DNA of 64,000 nt. Origin: an uncultured Collinsella sp. GTDB lineage: Bacteria; Actinomycetota; Coriobacteriia; Coriobacteriales; Coriobacteriaceae. Where the stretch lies: assembly GCA_958407465.1 (NCBI GenBank), contig CATYIV010000008.1, positions 8,918 through 72,917 of the forward strand, written 5' to 3'. Below, piece by piece: positions 1 to 7,246 of this stretch. Both the position numbers and the translations under genes were made by a program. Position 1 is the first letter of the stretch. Every line of letters starts with the position of its first letter. Under the pieces are notes generated by a model, which saw nothing but the letters and a program-made list of their open reading frames with translations, did not search any database and was not told the DNA's origin.

Positions 1-852
1 GATCACGCCAATGCCCGCCTCGTGGCAAGCGTCGATAAAGTGCATGAGCTGCTGCGGGTTGCCGTAGCGCGACGTGGCGGCATAGTAGCCGGTCGTCTGG
101 TAGCCCCAGGAGCCATCGAAGGGATGCTCCATAAGCGGCATGACCTCGATATGCGTATAGCCCATGTCGCGCACGTAGTCCACGAGCTCCACCGACAGGT
201 CGTCGTAGGTGTAGAACTCGCCACGCTGCGCGGGGAAGGGATCCATGGGGCCGGGATAGTTGCCGTACTCGTCGGGCTCGCCCTGCGGCGCGTCGCCGTG
301 GCGCTTCCACGAGCCAATATGCACCTCGTAGATGTTAAGGGGTTGCGACATGTGGTTATGGCCGGCGCGTCGCTTGAGCCAAGCCGCGTCGTTCCACTGG
401 TAGCCATCGAGGGTCCACAACACGCTGGCGGTACCCGGAGGGCACTCGGCCTTAAAGGCATACGGATCGGCCTTATAGAGCTTTTCGCCCTCGTTGGTCT
501 CGATGAGGTATTTATAGAGCTGGCCCTGCTCGGCACCGGGAATAAAGCCCTCCCAGATAGCGCTCGTATGCACGGGCACCAGCGGGTTGGCTTGCTCATC
601 CCAATTGTTGAATTCACCGATAACGTGGACGCTCTTAACATCGGGCGCCCAAACGCAAAAACGCCACCCGCGCGTACGATTCTGAGTGTCGGGATGCGCG
701 CCCATCTTTTCCCAGCTGCGCTCCCACATACCAATGCCAAACAGATAGACATCGTCCTTGGAGAGTTCCGGTGCGTGCGGGGCGGCTTTACGGGTAGCGG
801 GCTTTTTAGCCGTTGGCTTTAGCTTTGTATCGCTCACGTTTGATCCCATCAT
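1..852 (-). CDS. glgB: 1,4-alpha-glucan branching enzyme, N-terminal part (cut by window edge)
   Basis: Transfers alpha-1,4 glucan segments to alpha-1,6 branch points in glycogen synthesis. The minus frame stays open from the window edge to an ATG pair at 852/849. It encodes a basic Lys/Ala/Pro-rich lead, then an N-terminal CBM48-type module containing GWRFCVWAPDVKSVHVIGEFNNW, written here as GWRFCVWAPDVKSV followed by HVIGEFNNW. The catalytic-barrel entry follows, with NIYEVHIGSWKR, YTHIEVMPLMEHPFDGSWGYQ and GYYAATSRYGNPQQLMHFID. About 284 residues are visible of the usual 640-750. No strong ribosome site precedes either ATG; a GTG at 837 is a possible alternative start. Family assignment is firm, the exact start is not. 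Confidence 0.93.
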   Translation of the reverse strand, partial: MMGSNVSDTKLKPTAKKPATRKAAPHAPELSKDDVYLFGIGMWERSWEKMGAHPDTQNRTRGWRFCVWAPDVKSVHVIGEFNNWDEQANPLVPVHTSAIWEGFIPGAEQGQLYKYLIETNEGEKLYKADPYAFKAECPPGTASVLWTLDGYQWNDAAWLKRRAGHNHMSQPLNIYEVHIGSWKRHGDAPQGEPDEYGNYPGPMDPFPAQRGEFYTYDDLSVELVDYVRDMGYTHIEVMPLMEHPFDGSWGYQTTGYYAATSRYGNPQQLMHFIDACHEAGIGVI

Positions 853-1067
853 GACACGGCAGCGTGTTGCCTTGGTGACTAGATGCGAAAGGTCCAAGGC
901 TGCACGAATCGAAGGGACGGCAAAGTTTCTGTGATTCGTTCCACCTCGCGTGCTCGGTGGAACTTTCGGCAGAAACTACGATAACACCTGTGCGTTAGTT
1001 TTATGGATGAAAGCGGATTTGCGAGGACGTTTAATCGGTAAGCGACATGTTTATACCACTGGCAGAA

Positions 1068-1161
1068 TTACCGTGGTAAAACTCTTGACAGTTTTACCAA
1101 TTAGGGTTTCAAAATTGTTAGCCTGACGTTTGGTAAAACGTTTTTAGCAGGTTGTTTACCA
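1068..1161. promoter_or_regulatory. Promoter with repeated TGGTAAAAC operator-like half-sites
   Basis: The 853-1183 gap between the divergent glgB and HAD genes holds no gene. It contains TGGTAAAAC at 1074-1082 facing GTTTTACCA at 1091-1099, a perfect 9-bp inverted repeat with an 8-nt spacer. That spacer contains the TTGACA hexamer (1085-1090) of a likely -35 box. A second copy, TGGTAAA (1131-1137) facing TTTACCA (1155-1161), lies downstream of the presumed start of transcription. TTACC-GT-GGTAA at 1068-1079 overlaps the first site. The arrangement fits a dimeric repressor covering the promoter; the regulator is not identifiable here. Confidence 0.5.
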
Positions 1162-1183
1162 TTTGACATTGAAAGGTTCGTTT

Positions 1184-1873
1184 ATGTCCCATACCGCCGC
1201 TCCCAAGGTTGCTATTATTTTCGATTGCGACGGCACATTGGTTAATAGCACCCCCGTTTGGGCCTATGCCCAGCCCGAGTTATTGCACCGTCACGGGATT
1301 GACGTGACCGTGGATGACTTTGCCCAATTTGAGCACCTGTCGCTGGAGGATGAGTGCCAGGCCTACCACGACACATGGGGCATTGGCACAGGTGGCGAGG
1401 AGCTGTATCGCGAGCTGAGCAATAGTCTGATTGATGGGTACTCCAAGGTGCCGCCGCGCGAGGGACTCCTGGCATTTTTGGAGCAGGCAAAGGCGGCGGG
1501 CATTGCCATGTGCGTGGCCACGTCTACGCCGGCCGAGCTGGTGCAGTCCGCGCTCGCTGGTGCCGGGCTCGACGCTTACATGGAGTTTGTTACCACGACG
1601 GGCGAGGCGGGACGCTCTAAACAGTTCCCCGATGTGTACGAGCTGGCGCTGCGTCGCCTGGAGGAGCGCCATGGGCACAAGTTTGAGCGCGCTTGGGTGT
1701 TTGAGGACGCCGTCTTTGGTCTAAAGAGCTCTGGGGTCGCCGGCTTTAAGCGCGTGGGCATCTATGACCCACACGGCCGCATGAAGCGCGACGACGTGCG
1801 TGCCAACTGCGATATCTTTATCGACAGCTATGAGGACCTGGATCTCGCCCGCGTGCTGGCGTTTGAGGGATAG
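1184..1873 (+). CDS. HAD-superfamily hydrolase, beta-phosphoglucomutase-like
   Basis: Predicted phosphatase or phosphomutase of 229 residues. Motif I is FDCDGT (nucleophile D14, acid/base D16), followed by an alpha-helical cap. The motif II-like segment is CVATSTPAE, and the C-terminal metal-binding motif is VFEDAVFGL. The start is the ATG preceded by GAAAGG (1171-1176) with a 7-nt gap; an upstream TTG at 1163 lacks such a site. Thiamine pyrophosphokinase follows within 10 bases, so the two are probably co-transcribed from the promoter at about 1085. The substrate cannot be read from the sequence. Sugar phosphates are likely given the cap type and the neighbouring glgB. Confidence 0.85.
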   Translation: MSHTAAPKVAIIFDCDGTLVNSTPVWAYAQPELLHRHGIDVTVDDFAQFEHLSLEDECQAYHDTWGIGTGGEELYRELSNSLIDGYSKVPPREGLLAFLEQAKAAGIAMCVATSTPAELVQSALAGAGLDAYMEFVTTTGEAGRSKQFPDVYELALRRLEERHGHKFERAWVFEDAVFGLKSSGVAGFKRVGIYDPHGRMKRDDVRANCDIFIDSYEDLDLARVLAFEG

Positions 1874-1882
1874 GCGAGGGCT

Positions 1883-2524
1883 GTGGGTTGCAAGGTATTA
1901 GTGGTCTGCGGCTCACCCGTGGTGGCGAGCGCGGATCTGTTACGTAGGCTAGCAGGGGAGTGCGACCACGTTGTCGCCGTGGACCGCGGACTCGATGCGC
2001 TGCTGGGTGCGGGACTGGGCTGCGACGTGTATGTGGGGGATGCCGACACGGTGAGCGACGCGGGTCGCGCGCTAGTCGATGCCGCCACCGATTTTAAAGT
2101 TGAGCGCCACGACCCCTACAAGGACTGCACCGATCTGGCGCTGGCGCTAGATTCCGTCCGCCGTCGCTGGCCGGGTGCTGAAGTGGTTGCGACCTGCGCC
2201 GCCGGCGGACGTCCGGATATGGCGCTTTCCGTACTGGGGCTGCTCGCGGGCTACGATGACGCCCCAGTCTGGATTGCCGAAGACGAGATCACGGCCCGTA
2301 TCCTGCACGGAGGCGAATCCTGGGCCATCGAAGGTGCCGAAGGCAAGACGTTTTCCATAATCGCAATCGCCCCCAACACCGAGGTTAGCGAGCACGGCCT
2401 AGAGTGGGAACTAGATCACAGCTCCCTGGGTTTGTTGGCCGACACGGGCATTAGCAACGTCGTCAGGTCAACAGCCACGATCCGAGTCCACACCGGCACT
2501 GCCATCGCTTACCTATATCATTAG
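1883..2524 (+). CDS. thiN: Thiamine pyrophosphokinase
   Basis: Transfers pyrophosphate from ATP to thiamine to make the coenzyme thiamine diphosphate. The 213-residue length is normal. The N-terminal catalytic domain has VVAVDRGLDALL, DVYVGDADTVS and the DPYKDCTDLALAL segment typical of the family. The second half is the beta-rich thiamine-binding domain ending in IRVHTGTAIAYL. A GTG start follows GAGGG closely (1876-1880). The gene sits 9 bases behind the HAD gene. No TPP riboswitch was seen upstream. Confidence 0.88.
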   Translation: MGCKVLVVCGSPVVASADLLRRLAGECDHVVAVDRGLDALLGAGLGCDVYVGDADTVSDAGRALVDAATDFKVERHDPYKDCTDLALALDSVRRRWPGAEVVATCAAGGRPDMALSVLGLLAGYDDAPVWIAEDEITARILHGGESWAIEGAEGKTFSIIAIAPNTEVSEHGLEWELDHSSLGLLADTGISNVVRSTATIRVHTGTAIAYLYH

Positions 2525-2551
2525 GCATTTAGAGTCTGACCAAAAAAGTCC

Positions 2552-2580
2552 TTGCACGTCGCGCCAACTTCCCCTATAGT
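2552..2580 (+). promoter_or_regulatory. Promoter of tRNA-Ala
   Basis: TTGCAC (2552-2557), a 17-bp spacer and TATAGT (2575-2580) lie 13 bases before the tRNA. The same TTGCA-17-TATAGT design precedes the two later tRNA-Ala copies. Confidence 0.75.
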
Positions 2581-2593
2581 ATCTTCCCGTCAC

Positions 2594-2669
2594 GGGGGCG
2601 TAGCTCAGCTGGGAGAGCGCTTGACTGGCAGTCAAGAGGTCAGGGGTTCGATTCCCCTCGTCTCCACCA
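2594..2669 (+). tRNA. tRNA-Ala (anticodon GGC), CCA encoded
   Basis: 76 nt with acceptor GGGGGCG/CGTCTCC including the G3-U70 pair that marks alanine tRNAs. The anticodon arm is CTTGA-CTGGCAG-TCAAG, giving anticodon GGC. The T arm is AGGGG-TTCGATT-CCCCT. The 3' CCA is encoded, unlike the two copies near 37.7 and 38.2 kb. Confidence 0.97.
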
Positions 2670-2682
2670 CCGTGAATGCAAA

Positions 2683-2708
2683 GCCTCCGGGAAACCGGAG
2701 GCTTTTTT
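2683..2708 (+). terminator. Rho-independent terminator of tRNA-Ala
   Basis: GCCTCCGG, GAAA loop, CCGGAGGC, then six T. Confidence 0.93.
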
Positions 2709-3358
2709 CATATGCAGCAACTGCACAAATCAAATTGACGCCACACCAACATCCACACCCAAAAAAGTTGCGCAATTCATTTCCCACTTCTATACATAGT
2801 TTGTTAACCCAACATAATTCCATTTTGCATTTCACGTCGTCAGCTTTGCAGCTCGGGCGGTGCGTGCCAACAGCTACACCCGCATAAACCTGCGTTAATG
2901 TGAACAAGTTTGCAAAATTACCCCCTTAATCACTGCAAATGAACGATATGTTGTCGCGCGCGGCCTAAATAGGTTTCTAGCGACCTTGTGCTAGGATATC
3001 TATCGTTACATGGGTTCAACTGTGCCCACGGCTCCAGCAAGCCGCAAAGCGCAGGGTCGATCAGCATCCGGCCGTAACGGCGGTGCCAGAAAAACCACGA
3101 GCTCCAATAGCGTCGTCATGCGTATCGCATCGAATGACTTTGTTTTGTGTGTGCAAGCTGTTCTTTCGAATCGATATTTCATGACTAATTGCAGCAGTCT
3201 TACAGCTGTTTGCGTGTGGTCCAGTTTTGTACCCGCTTGACTGGGCCGCACGCAGCTAGCTGGAGTCGCGGTCATTTTGCGATACACGTCCGCGTCTCTA
3301 GCCACTGCAGTTATATATACCGTTCACGGTGAGGCAGAGCCACGTGCTTGACTAACTG
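2709..3358 (+). promoter_or_regulatory. Gene-free stretch holding the probable polysaccharide-operon promoter and leader
   Basis: About 650 bases without a convincing gene. The first 200 are AT-rich. A candidate extended -10 promoter, TG-C-TAGGAT, lies at 2988-2996 with transcription starting near 3003. That would leave about 450 nt of untranslated leader before the LoaP-type gene. A small hairpin ACCGT-TC-ACGGT sits near 3319-3330. A 76-codon frame at 3010-3240 has no ribosome site and no protein-like character. The promoter call is tentative. Confidence 0.4.
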
Positions 3359-3431
3359 GGCTCAGGGTTTGAATATGGAGCGCCTTCGCGCACAAGCGCC
3401 CTGGCGAAGCCATACCCAAACCCCGTGAGCC
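3359..3431 (+). promoter_or_regulatory. Long leader hairpin upstream of the LoaP-like gene
   Basis: An interrupted stem of about 24 pairs: GGCTCA (3359-3364) with TGAGCC (3426-3431), GGGTTTG (3365-3371) with CAAACCC (3417-3423), TATGG (3374-3378) with CCATA (3410-3414), and CTTCGC (3384-3389) with GCGAAG (3404-3409), closing a 14-nt loop. There is no T-run, so it is not a simple terminator. LoaP proteins are known to recognise an RNA hairpin in the leader of the operon they antiterminate. Its place 30 bases before the LoaP-type start makes it a candidate recognition element. Confidence 0.6.
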
Positions 3432-3460
3432 ACACGTAAGACAGCAAGGGGGTGGTGCTC

Positions 3461-4006
3461 GTGTGGTATGTGATCCAGGTCATTAACGGTCGCGAAGACG
3501 TAATGCGCGAGCGCATCGAGCGCATGCTGCCGGCTAGCGCCATGCAGGAGCTCTTTTATCCCCAATTTCAGACCGAGATCAAGGTACACGGCGAATGGGT
3601 CAATACGACCAAGCCGCTCTTTCCCGGTTATCTTATCTGCGATACGGCAGATCCCCGTACCGTGCAACAGTATCTGCTGCGCATGGATGACTTTGCCAGG
3701 GTGTTATCCCAGGACGGTCAGTTTGTGCCGCTGGCAAAAGAAGAGGTCCAGCTTATTGGTGGCTTTACGCATAGGGGAGACCGCGTTGTGCCCATGAGCG
3801 AGGCTCTAAAAGACGGTGACAAGGTCGTAGTGACGGCAGGTCCGCTGCTGGGCCACGAAGGCCTTATCAAAACCATTAACAGACGCAAGAGCACTGCCCT
3901 TTTGGAGCTCAACCTGTGCGGCCGACGCATAACTACCCGCGTTGGCCTTGCGGTGCTTTCAAACGAACAGCGCGTCATGCGCAATCACAGAAAAGCGATC
4001 GCCTAG
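3461..4006 (+). CDS. loaP: NusG-paralogue transcription antiterminator, LoaP type
   Basis: Specialised NusG relative that rides on RNA polymerase and lets it read through a long operon. It has 181 residues: the NGN domain opens with MWYVIQVINGRED and contains KPLFPGYLIC; the C-terminal KOW domain contains DGDKVVVTAGPLLGHEG. I chose GTG 3461 because AAGGGGG (3446-3452) lies 8 bases before it and the protein then begins like the family; GTG 3452 and 3455 are also in frame. As first gene of a roughly 16-kb polysaccharide locus behind a long leader, it fits a cis-acting antiterminator. RfaH or UpxY-like alternatives are less likely for an actinobacterium. Confidence 0.82.
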   Translation: MWYVIQVINGREDVMRERIERMLPASAMQELFYPQFQTEIKVHGEWVNTTKPLFPGYLICDTADPRTVQQYLLRMDDFARVLSQDGQFVPLAKEEVQLIGGFTHRGDRVVPMSEALKDGDKVVVTAGPLLGHEGLIKTINRRKSTALLELNLCGRRITTRVGLAVLSNEQRVMRNHRKAIA

Positions 4007-4060
4007 CTGCAAGCTCGCAAGCGGACGACCGAAAGCAAAAAAGTATCGGGGGAGGGGCTC

Positions 4061-4855
4061 TTGGAGCCTACGACAATGACCATGGAGCAGGGTGCACGGG
4101 AGACGTGCGCCGCTGCCATGGCGAATTCCGTTCCTGCCGCAGCGGGTGCTGCGGGGGATTACCTTACAAACGAAGTGGCCACCGAGATGCTGCGCGGTGC
4201 GAACTCCGGCGTGAAGCCCGAGCTTGGGCGCAGACTCTACCGCGTTGTTAAGCGTACGGTGGACATTGTCGCCGCCGGCGGAGCCTTGGTATTGCTCTTT
4301 ATACCCGGGGTAATTCTGAGCATGGTCATTTGCATTAAGAGCCCGGGCGCCAGCCCCCTTTATTCGCAGTGGCGCGTGGGCCGCGTGCGCAAAGACGGCA
4401 CATTCTACCTGTTTAAGATCTATAAGTTCCGCAGCATGGTGCCCAACGCAGACCAAATGCTCAAGGACTTGCAGGCCCAAAACGAGGCCACTGGCCCCAT
4501 GTTTAAAATGAAGCACGACCCGCGCATTATTCCCGGTGTGGGTAACTTCATTCGCAAGCACAGCATCGACGAGCTGCCCCAGCTCATCAACGTGTTCTTG
4601 GGCCAAATGAACCTCATTGGCCCGCGCCCCGGCCTGCCGCGCGAGGTTGCCCTGTACAGCGAGCACGACATGAAGCGCCTGGCGGTAAAACCCGGCTGCA
4701 GCGGTCCTTGGCAGGTAATGGGCCGCAGCCACCTGGGCTTCAACGAAATGGTTGAGCTGGATCTTCACTATATAGAGAATCGCAGCCTGCGCCAGGACCT
4801 GCGGTTGATATTCGGCACGCTGAAGACGATGTTCTCTGGGGAAGGTGCCGTGTAG
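4061..4855 (+). CDS. Priming undecaprenyl-phosphate sugar-1-phosphate transferase (monotopic phosphoglycosyl transferase)
   Basis: Starts repeat-unit assembly by loading a sugar-1-phosphate onto undecaprenyl phosphate at the inner membrane face. It has 264 residues: a polar N-terminal tail of about 60, a re-entrant hydrophobic helix TVDIVAAGGALVLLFIPGVI, then the conserved IYKFRSM, the catalytic Asp-Glu dyad in HSIDELPQ, and GQMNLIGPRPGLP. It lacks the long membrane-spanning N-terminus of WbaP-type enzymes. A TTG start follows GGAGGGG (4051-4057); ATG 4076 is the alternative. Sugar specificity (galactose, glucose or an N-acetyl sugar) cannot be told. Confidence 0.9.
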   Translation: MEPTTMTMEQGARETCAAAMANSVPAAAGAAGDYLTNEVATEMLRGANSGVKPELGRRLYRVVKRTVDIVAAGGALVLLFIPGVILSMVICIKSPGASPLYSQWRVGRVRKDGTFYLFKIYKFRSMVPNADQMLKDLQAQNEATGPMFKMKHDPRIIPGVGNFIRKHSIDELPQLINVFLGQMNLIGPRPGLPREVALYSEHDMKRLAVKPGCSGPWQVMGRSHLGFNEMVELDLHYIENRSLRQDLRLIFGTLKTMFSGEGAV

Positions 4856-4856
4856 C

Positions 4857-5960
4857 ATGCGCATCGCCATGATAGGCCAAAAGAGAACGGGTTCGCGCGA
4901 GGGCGGCGTAGAAGTGGTGGTAGGCGAGCTTGCTCGCCGTATGGCAGACCTTGGTCACCAAGTAACCTGCTACGACCGTATGGGCGAAGGAGCTCCTTCC
5001 GAGCCCTACGAGAAGGATGGCTACCGCATCGTTCCCGTAAAGGCTCTGGACATCAAGGGGCTCTCTGCGCTCACGAGCAGCTTTGCCGCAACAAGGGCCG
5101 CCATCAAAGACGGGGCAGACGTAATTCACTATCACGCAGAGGGGCCGTGCGTCCCCCTTCGTTTTGCGCGTTCCGCGGACATCAGGACCGTGGCAACGAT
5201 CCACGGCCTGGACTGGCAGCGTGCAAAATGGGGCGGCTTGGCTTCCAAGTACATCAAGTTCGGCGAGGCGACGGCGGCCAAGTACGCGGATGCGCTCATC
5301 GTGCTTTCCCGGGGCAATCAGGAGTACTTCAAGGAGGCTTACGGCCGCGAGGCTACGCTCATTCCCAACGGCATCACTCCCGAGGCGGATCTTCCCGCGA
5401 AGGAGATCTCCGAGCGCTTGGGGCTCACCCAGGGCTCCTATGTCCTCTACCTCGGTCGCATTGTGCCCGAGAAGCGACCGGAACTGTTGGTGGAGGCGTA
5501 CAAGCAGGTAAAGACGGATAAGCGCCTGGTTATCGCGGGCGACTCCTCCGATACGGACGACTACGCCGTGGCGCTCAAAGAGGCTGCCGCGTCCGACCCC
5601 CGCGCGCTCTTTACCGGCCACGTTGAGGGCAACCTGCTCTCCGAGCTGTACTCCAACGCGTATTGCTACGCGCTCCCCTCCGACGTTGAGGGCCTGCCCA
5701 TGAGCTTGCTGGAGGCCATGTCTCACGGTGCGGCATGCGTTACCTCGGATATTCCCGAGTGCGCGGATGTTCTGCAGGGTTGCGGGCTCACGTTCCCACA
5801 CGGAGACGCGGGGGCGCTGCGCGACGTGCTTGAAGGCCTGATAGCGGATTCTGCCCAAGCGGAGAGGCTGGGCGCCATGGCACGTGACCGCGCGATTAAT
5901 GGCTATGACTGGAACAGCGTCGTCCAAAGGACGCTTGCTTTGTATGAGGGTGTTGCGTAA
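4857..5960 (+). CDS. Glycosyltransferase, GT4-like
   Basis: Cytoplasmic transferase of 367 residues extending the lipid-linked oligosaccharide. The N-terminal Rossmann half opens MRIAMIGQKRTGSREGGVEVVV. The donor-binding half has YVLYLGRIVPEKRPELLVEA and the ALPSDVEGLPMSLLEAMSHG motif with the retaining-enzyme E-x7-E pattern. ATG 4857 lies one base after the previous stop; GGAAGG (4840-4845) is a plausible ribosome site. The stop overlaps the next start by one base, so translation is probably coupled. Donor and acceptor sugars are unknown. Confidence 0.87.
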   Translation: MRIAMIGQKRTGSREGGVEVVVGELARRMADLGHQVTCYDRMGEGAPSEPYEKDGYRIVPVKALDIKGLSALTSSFAATRAAIKDGADVIHYHAEGPCVPLRFARSADIRTVATIHGLDWQRAKWGGLASKYIKFGEATAAKYADALIVLSRGNQEYFKEAYGREATLIPNGITPEADLPAKEISERLGLTQGSYVLYLGRIVPEKRPELLVEAYKQVKTDKRLVIAGDSSDTDDYAVALKEAAASDPRALFTGHVEGNLLSELYSNAYCYALPSDVEGLPMSLLEAMSHGAACVTSDIPECADVLQGCGLTFPHGDAGALRDVLEGLIADSAQAERLGAMARDRAINGYDWNSVVQRTLALYEGVA

Positions 5961-7243
5961 TGAAGATCCTTCTTGTAAATAAGTTTCATTGGCGCAAGGG
6001 TGGAAGCGAGACGTACTACTTTGCTCTTGCCGATGGTCTTCGCGCTCTTGGGCATGAAGTTGCCTTCTTCAGCATGGAGGATGAGCGTAATGAGCCGACT
6101 GAGTGGTCGCGTTACTTTGTAACGAATCGCGACTATAACGGACCGAGCTCTATTGTCGATAAGGCGAAGGCCGCGCAGGCACTTGTGTATTCCAAAGAGG
6201 CGCGCGAGAAGTTCGATGCGCTGTGCCGTGAATTCCAGCCCGATGTAATCCATCTCAATCTCACTCATAGGCAGATTACGTTTTCCATCTTGGACGCTCC
6301 TTGGCTAAAGCAGCATCCAACGCCGGTTGTGTATACCTCGCACGACTTGATTCTTGCTTGCCCGAGCTATCTTATGCTTGATTCCGAGGGCAACGTTTGC
6401 GATTCGTGTCTCGGGGGTCATTTTGGCAATTGCCTTAAGAAGAAGTGCGTAAAGGGTTCGATCGCAAAAAGCGCGTTAGCGGTGGCTGAGGCGGAGTGGC
6501 TTAAACGGCACAAAACCTATTCACGTCTCGATCGCATCATCTGCCCGAGTGAGTTCATGCGGAACAAGTTTATTGAAGCGGGGCTTCCCGAGCGTCAGCT
6601 TGTCCTCATGCGGAATTTCCTGAATCCCGATTCGATGTCACGGGAAGTTGCCAACCAAAATAATGAAGATCCCTACATGCTGTATCTGGGACGCCTTTCT
6701 CGCGAGAAAGGCGTGTTAACGCTCGTGCATGCTTTTGAGAAGGCGGCACCGGTGATCCCTGATTGGCGTCTTGTTATTGCAGGCGATGGCCCTGAATGTG
6801 ATGCTGTGAAGGTCAAAGTTTCCGCAATGCCAAACGAAATAAGCTCGAGGATTGAGCTGGTTGGATATAAAACCGGTGACGCCCTGCGCGGACTTGTGAA
6901 TCGAGCCACTCTGGCGGCTGCGCCGTCAGAGTGGCTCGAGAACGCGCCATATGCGGTTCTCGAGGCACTCGCCGCGGGCAAGCCCGTTATCGGTACGAAC
7001 ATGGGCGGAATACCCGAGCTGGTACGTGAGGGTGAAACGGGCTTCCTGGCTGAAGCCCACGATGAGGCAGGACTCGCAGATGCAATCCGTAGGGGTGCGG
7101 CGGTGGCCGCCGATCCTGCGGCTTACGCCGCGATGAGCGCGCATTGCCGTTCATTCGTGGCAGAGAACTGTAATCAAGAGGAATACATCCGGAATCTCGT
7201 CTCCCTGTATCAAGAACTAATTGACCGGAAGGTGGTGGCCTAA
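5960..7243 (+). CDS. Glycosyltransferase, GT4 family
   Basis: 427-residue retaining glycosyltransferase. MKILLVNKFHWRKGGSETY is the typical donor-loop start, and the C-terminal half has YMLYLGRLSREKGVLTLV and APSEWLENAPYAVLEALAAGKPVIGTN. A cysteine cluster near residues 137-160 (CPSYL, CDSCLG, CLKKKCV) is an insertion seen in a subset of GT4 enzymes and may bind metal. The frame contains a perfect 13-bp inverted repeat at 6901-6939 that encodes the conserved SEWLE segment in its right arm. AT content is higher than in the preceding gene, suggesting a different origin. Confidence 0.88.
   Translation: MKILLVNKFHWRKGGSETYYFALADGLRALGHEVAFFSMEDERNEPTEWSRYFVTNRDYNGPSSIVDKAKAAQALVYSKEAREKFDALCREFQPDVIHLNLTHRQITFSILDAPWLKQHPTPVVYTSHDLILACPSYLMLDSEGNVCDSCLGGHFGNCLKKKCVKGSIAKSALAVAEAEWLKRHKTYSRLDRIICPSEFMRNKFIEAGLPERQLVLMRNFLNPDSMSREVANQNNEDPYMLYLGRLSREKGVLTLVHAFEKAAPVIPDWRLVIAGDGPECDAVKVKVSAMPNEISSRIELVGYKTGDALRGLVNRATLAAAPSEWLENAPYAVLEALAAGKPVIGTNMGGIPELVREGETGFLAEAHDEAGLADAIRRGAAVAADPAAYAAMSAHCRSFVAENCNQEEYIRNLVSLYQELIDRKVVA
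6901..6939. repeat. Perfect 13-bp inverted repeat inside a glycosyltransferase gene
   Basis: TCGAGCCACTCTG (6901-6913) and its exact reverse complement (6927-6939) flank 13 nt that contain a further short GC palindrome. The reading frame passes through it. Confidence 0.9.
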
Positions 7244-7246
7244 CCC

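Noticed and set aside
3..752. 249-codon minus frame inside glgB
   Set aside because: Ser/Arg/Pro-rich shadow; the true glgB frame is open through the same DNA with clear family motifs.
1883..1960. TPP riboswitch for the thiamine pyrophosphokinase gene
   Set aside because: No CTGAGA-type core is seen upstream, and the gene is only 9 bases behind its operon partner.
2552..2887. Open frame across tRNA-Ala
   Set aside because: It runs through the tRNA and its terminator, so it is not a gene.
3010..3240. 76-codon frame in the polysaccharide leader
   Set aside because: No ribosome site, Ser/Ala-rich translation without protein character; it lies in what is probably untranslated leader.
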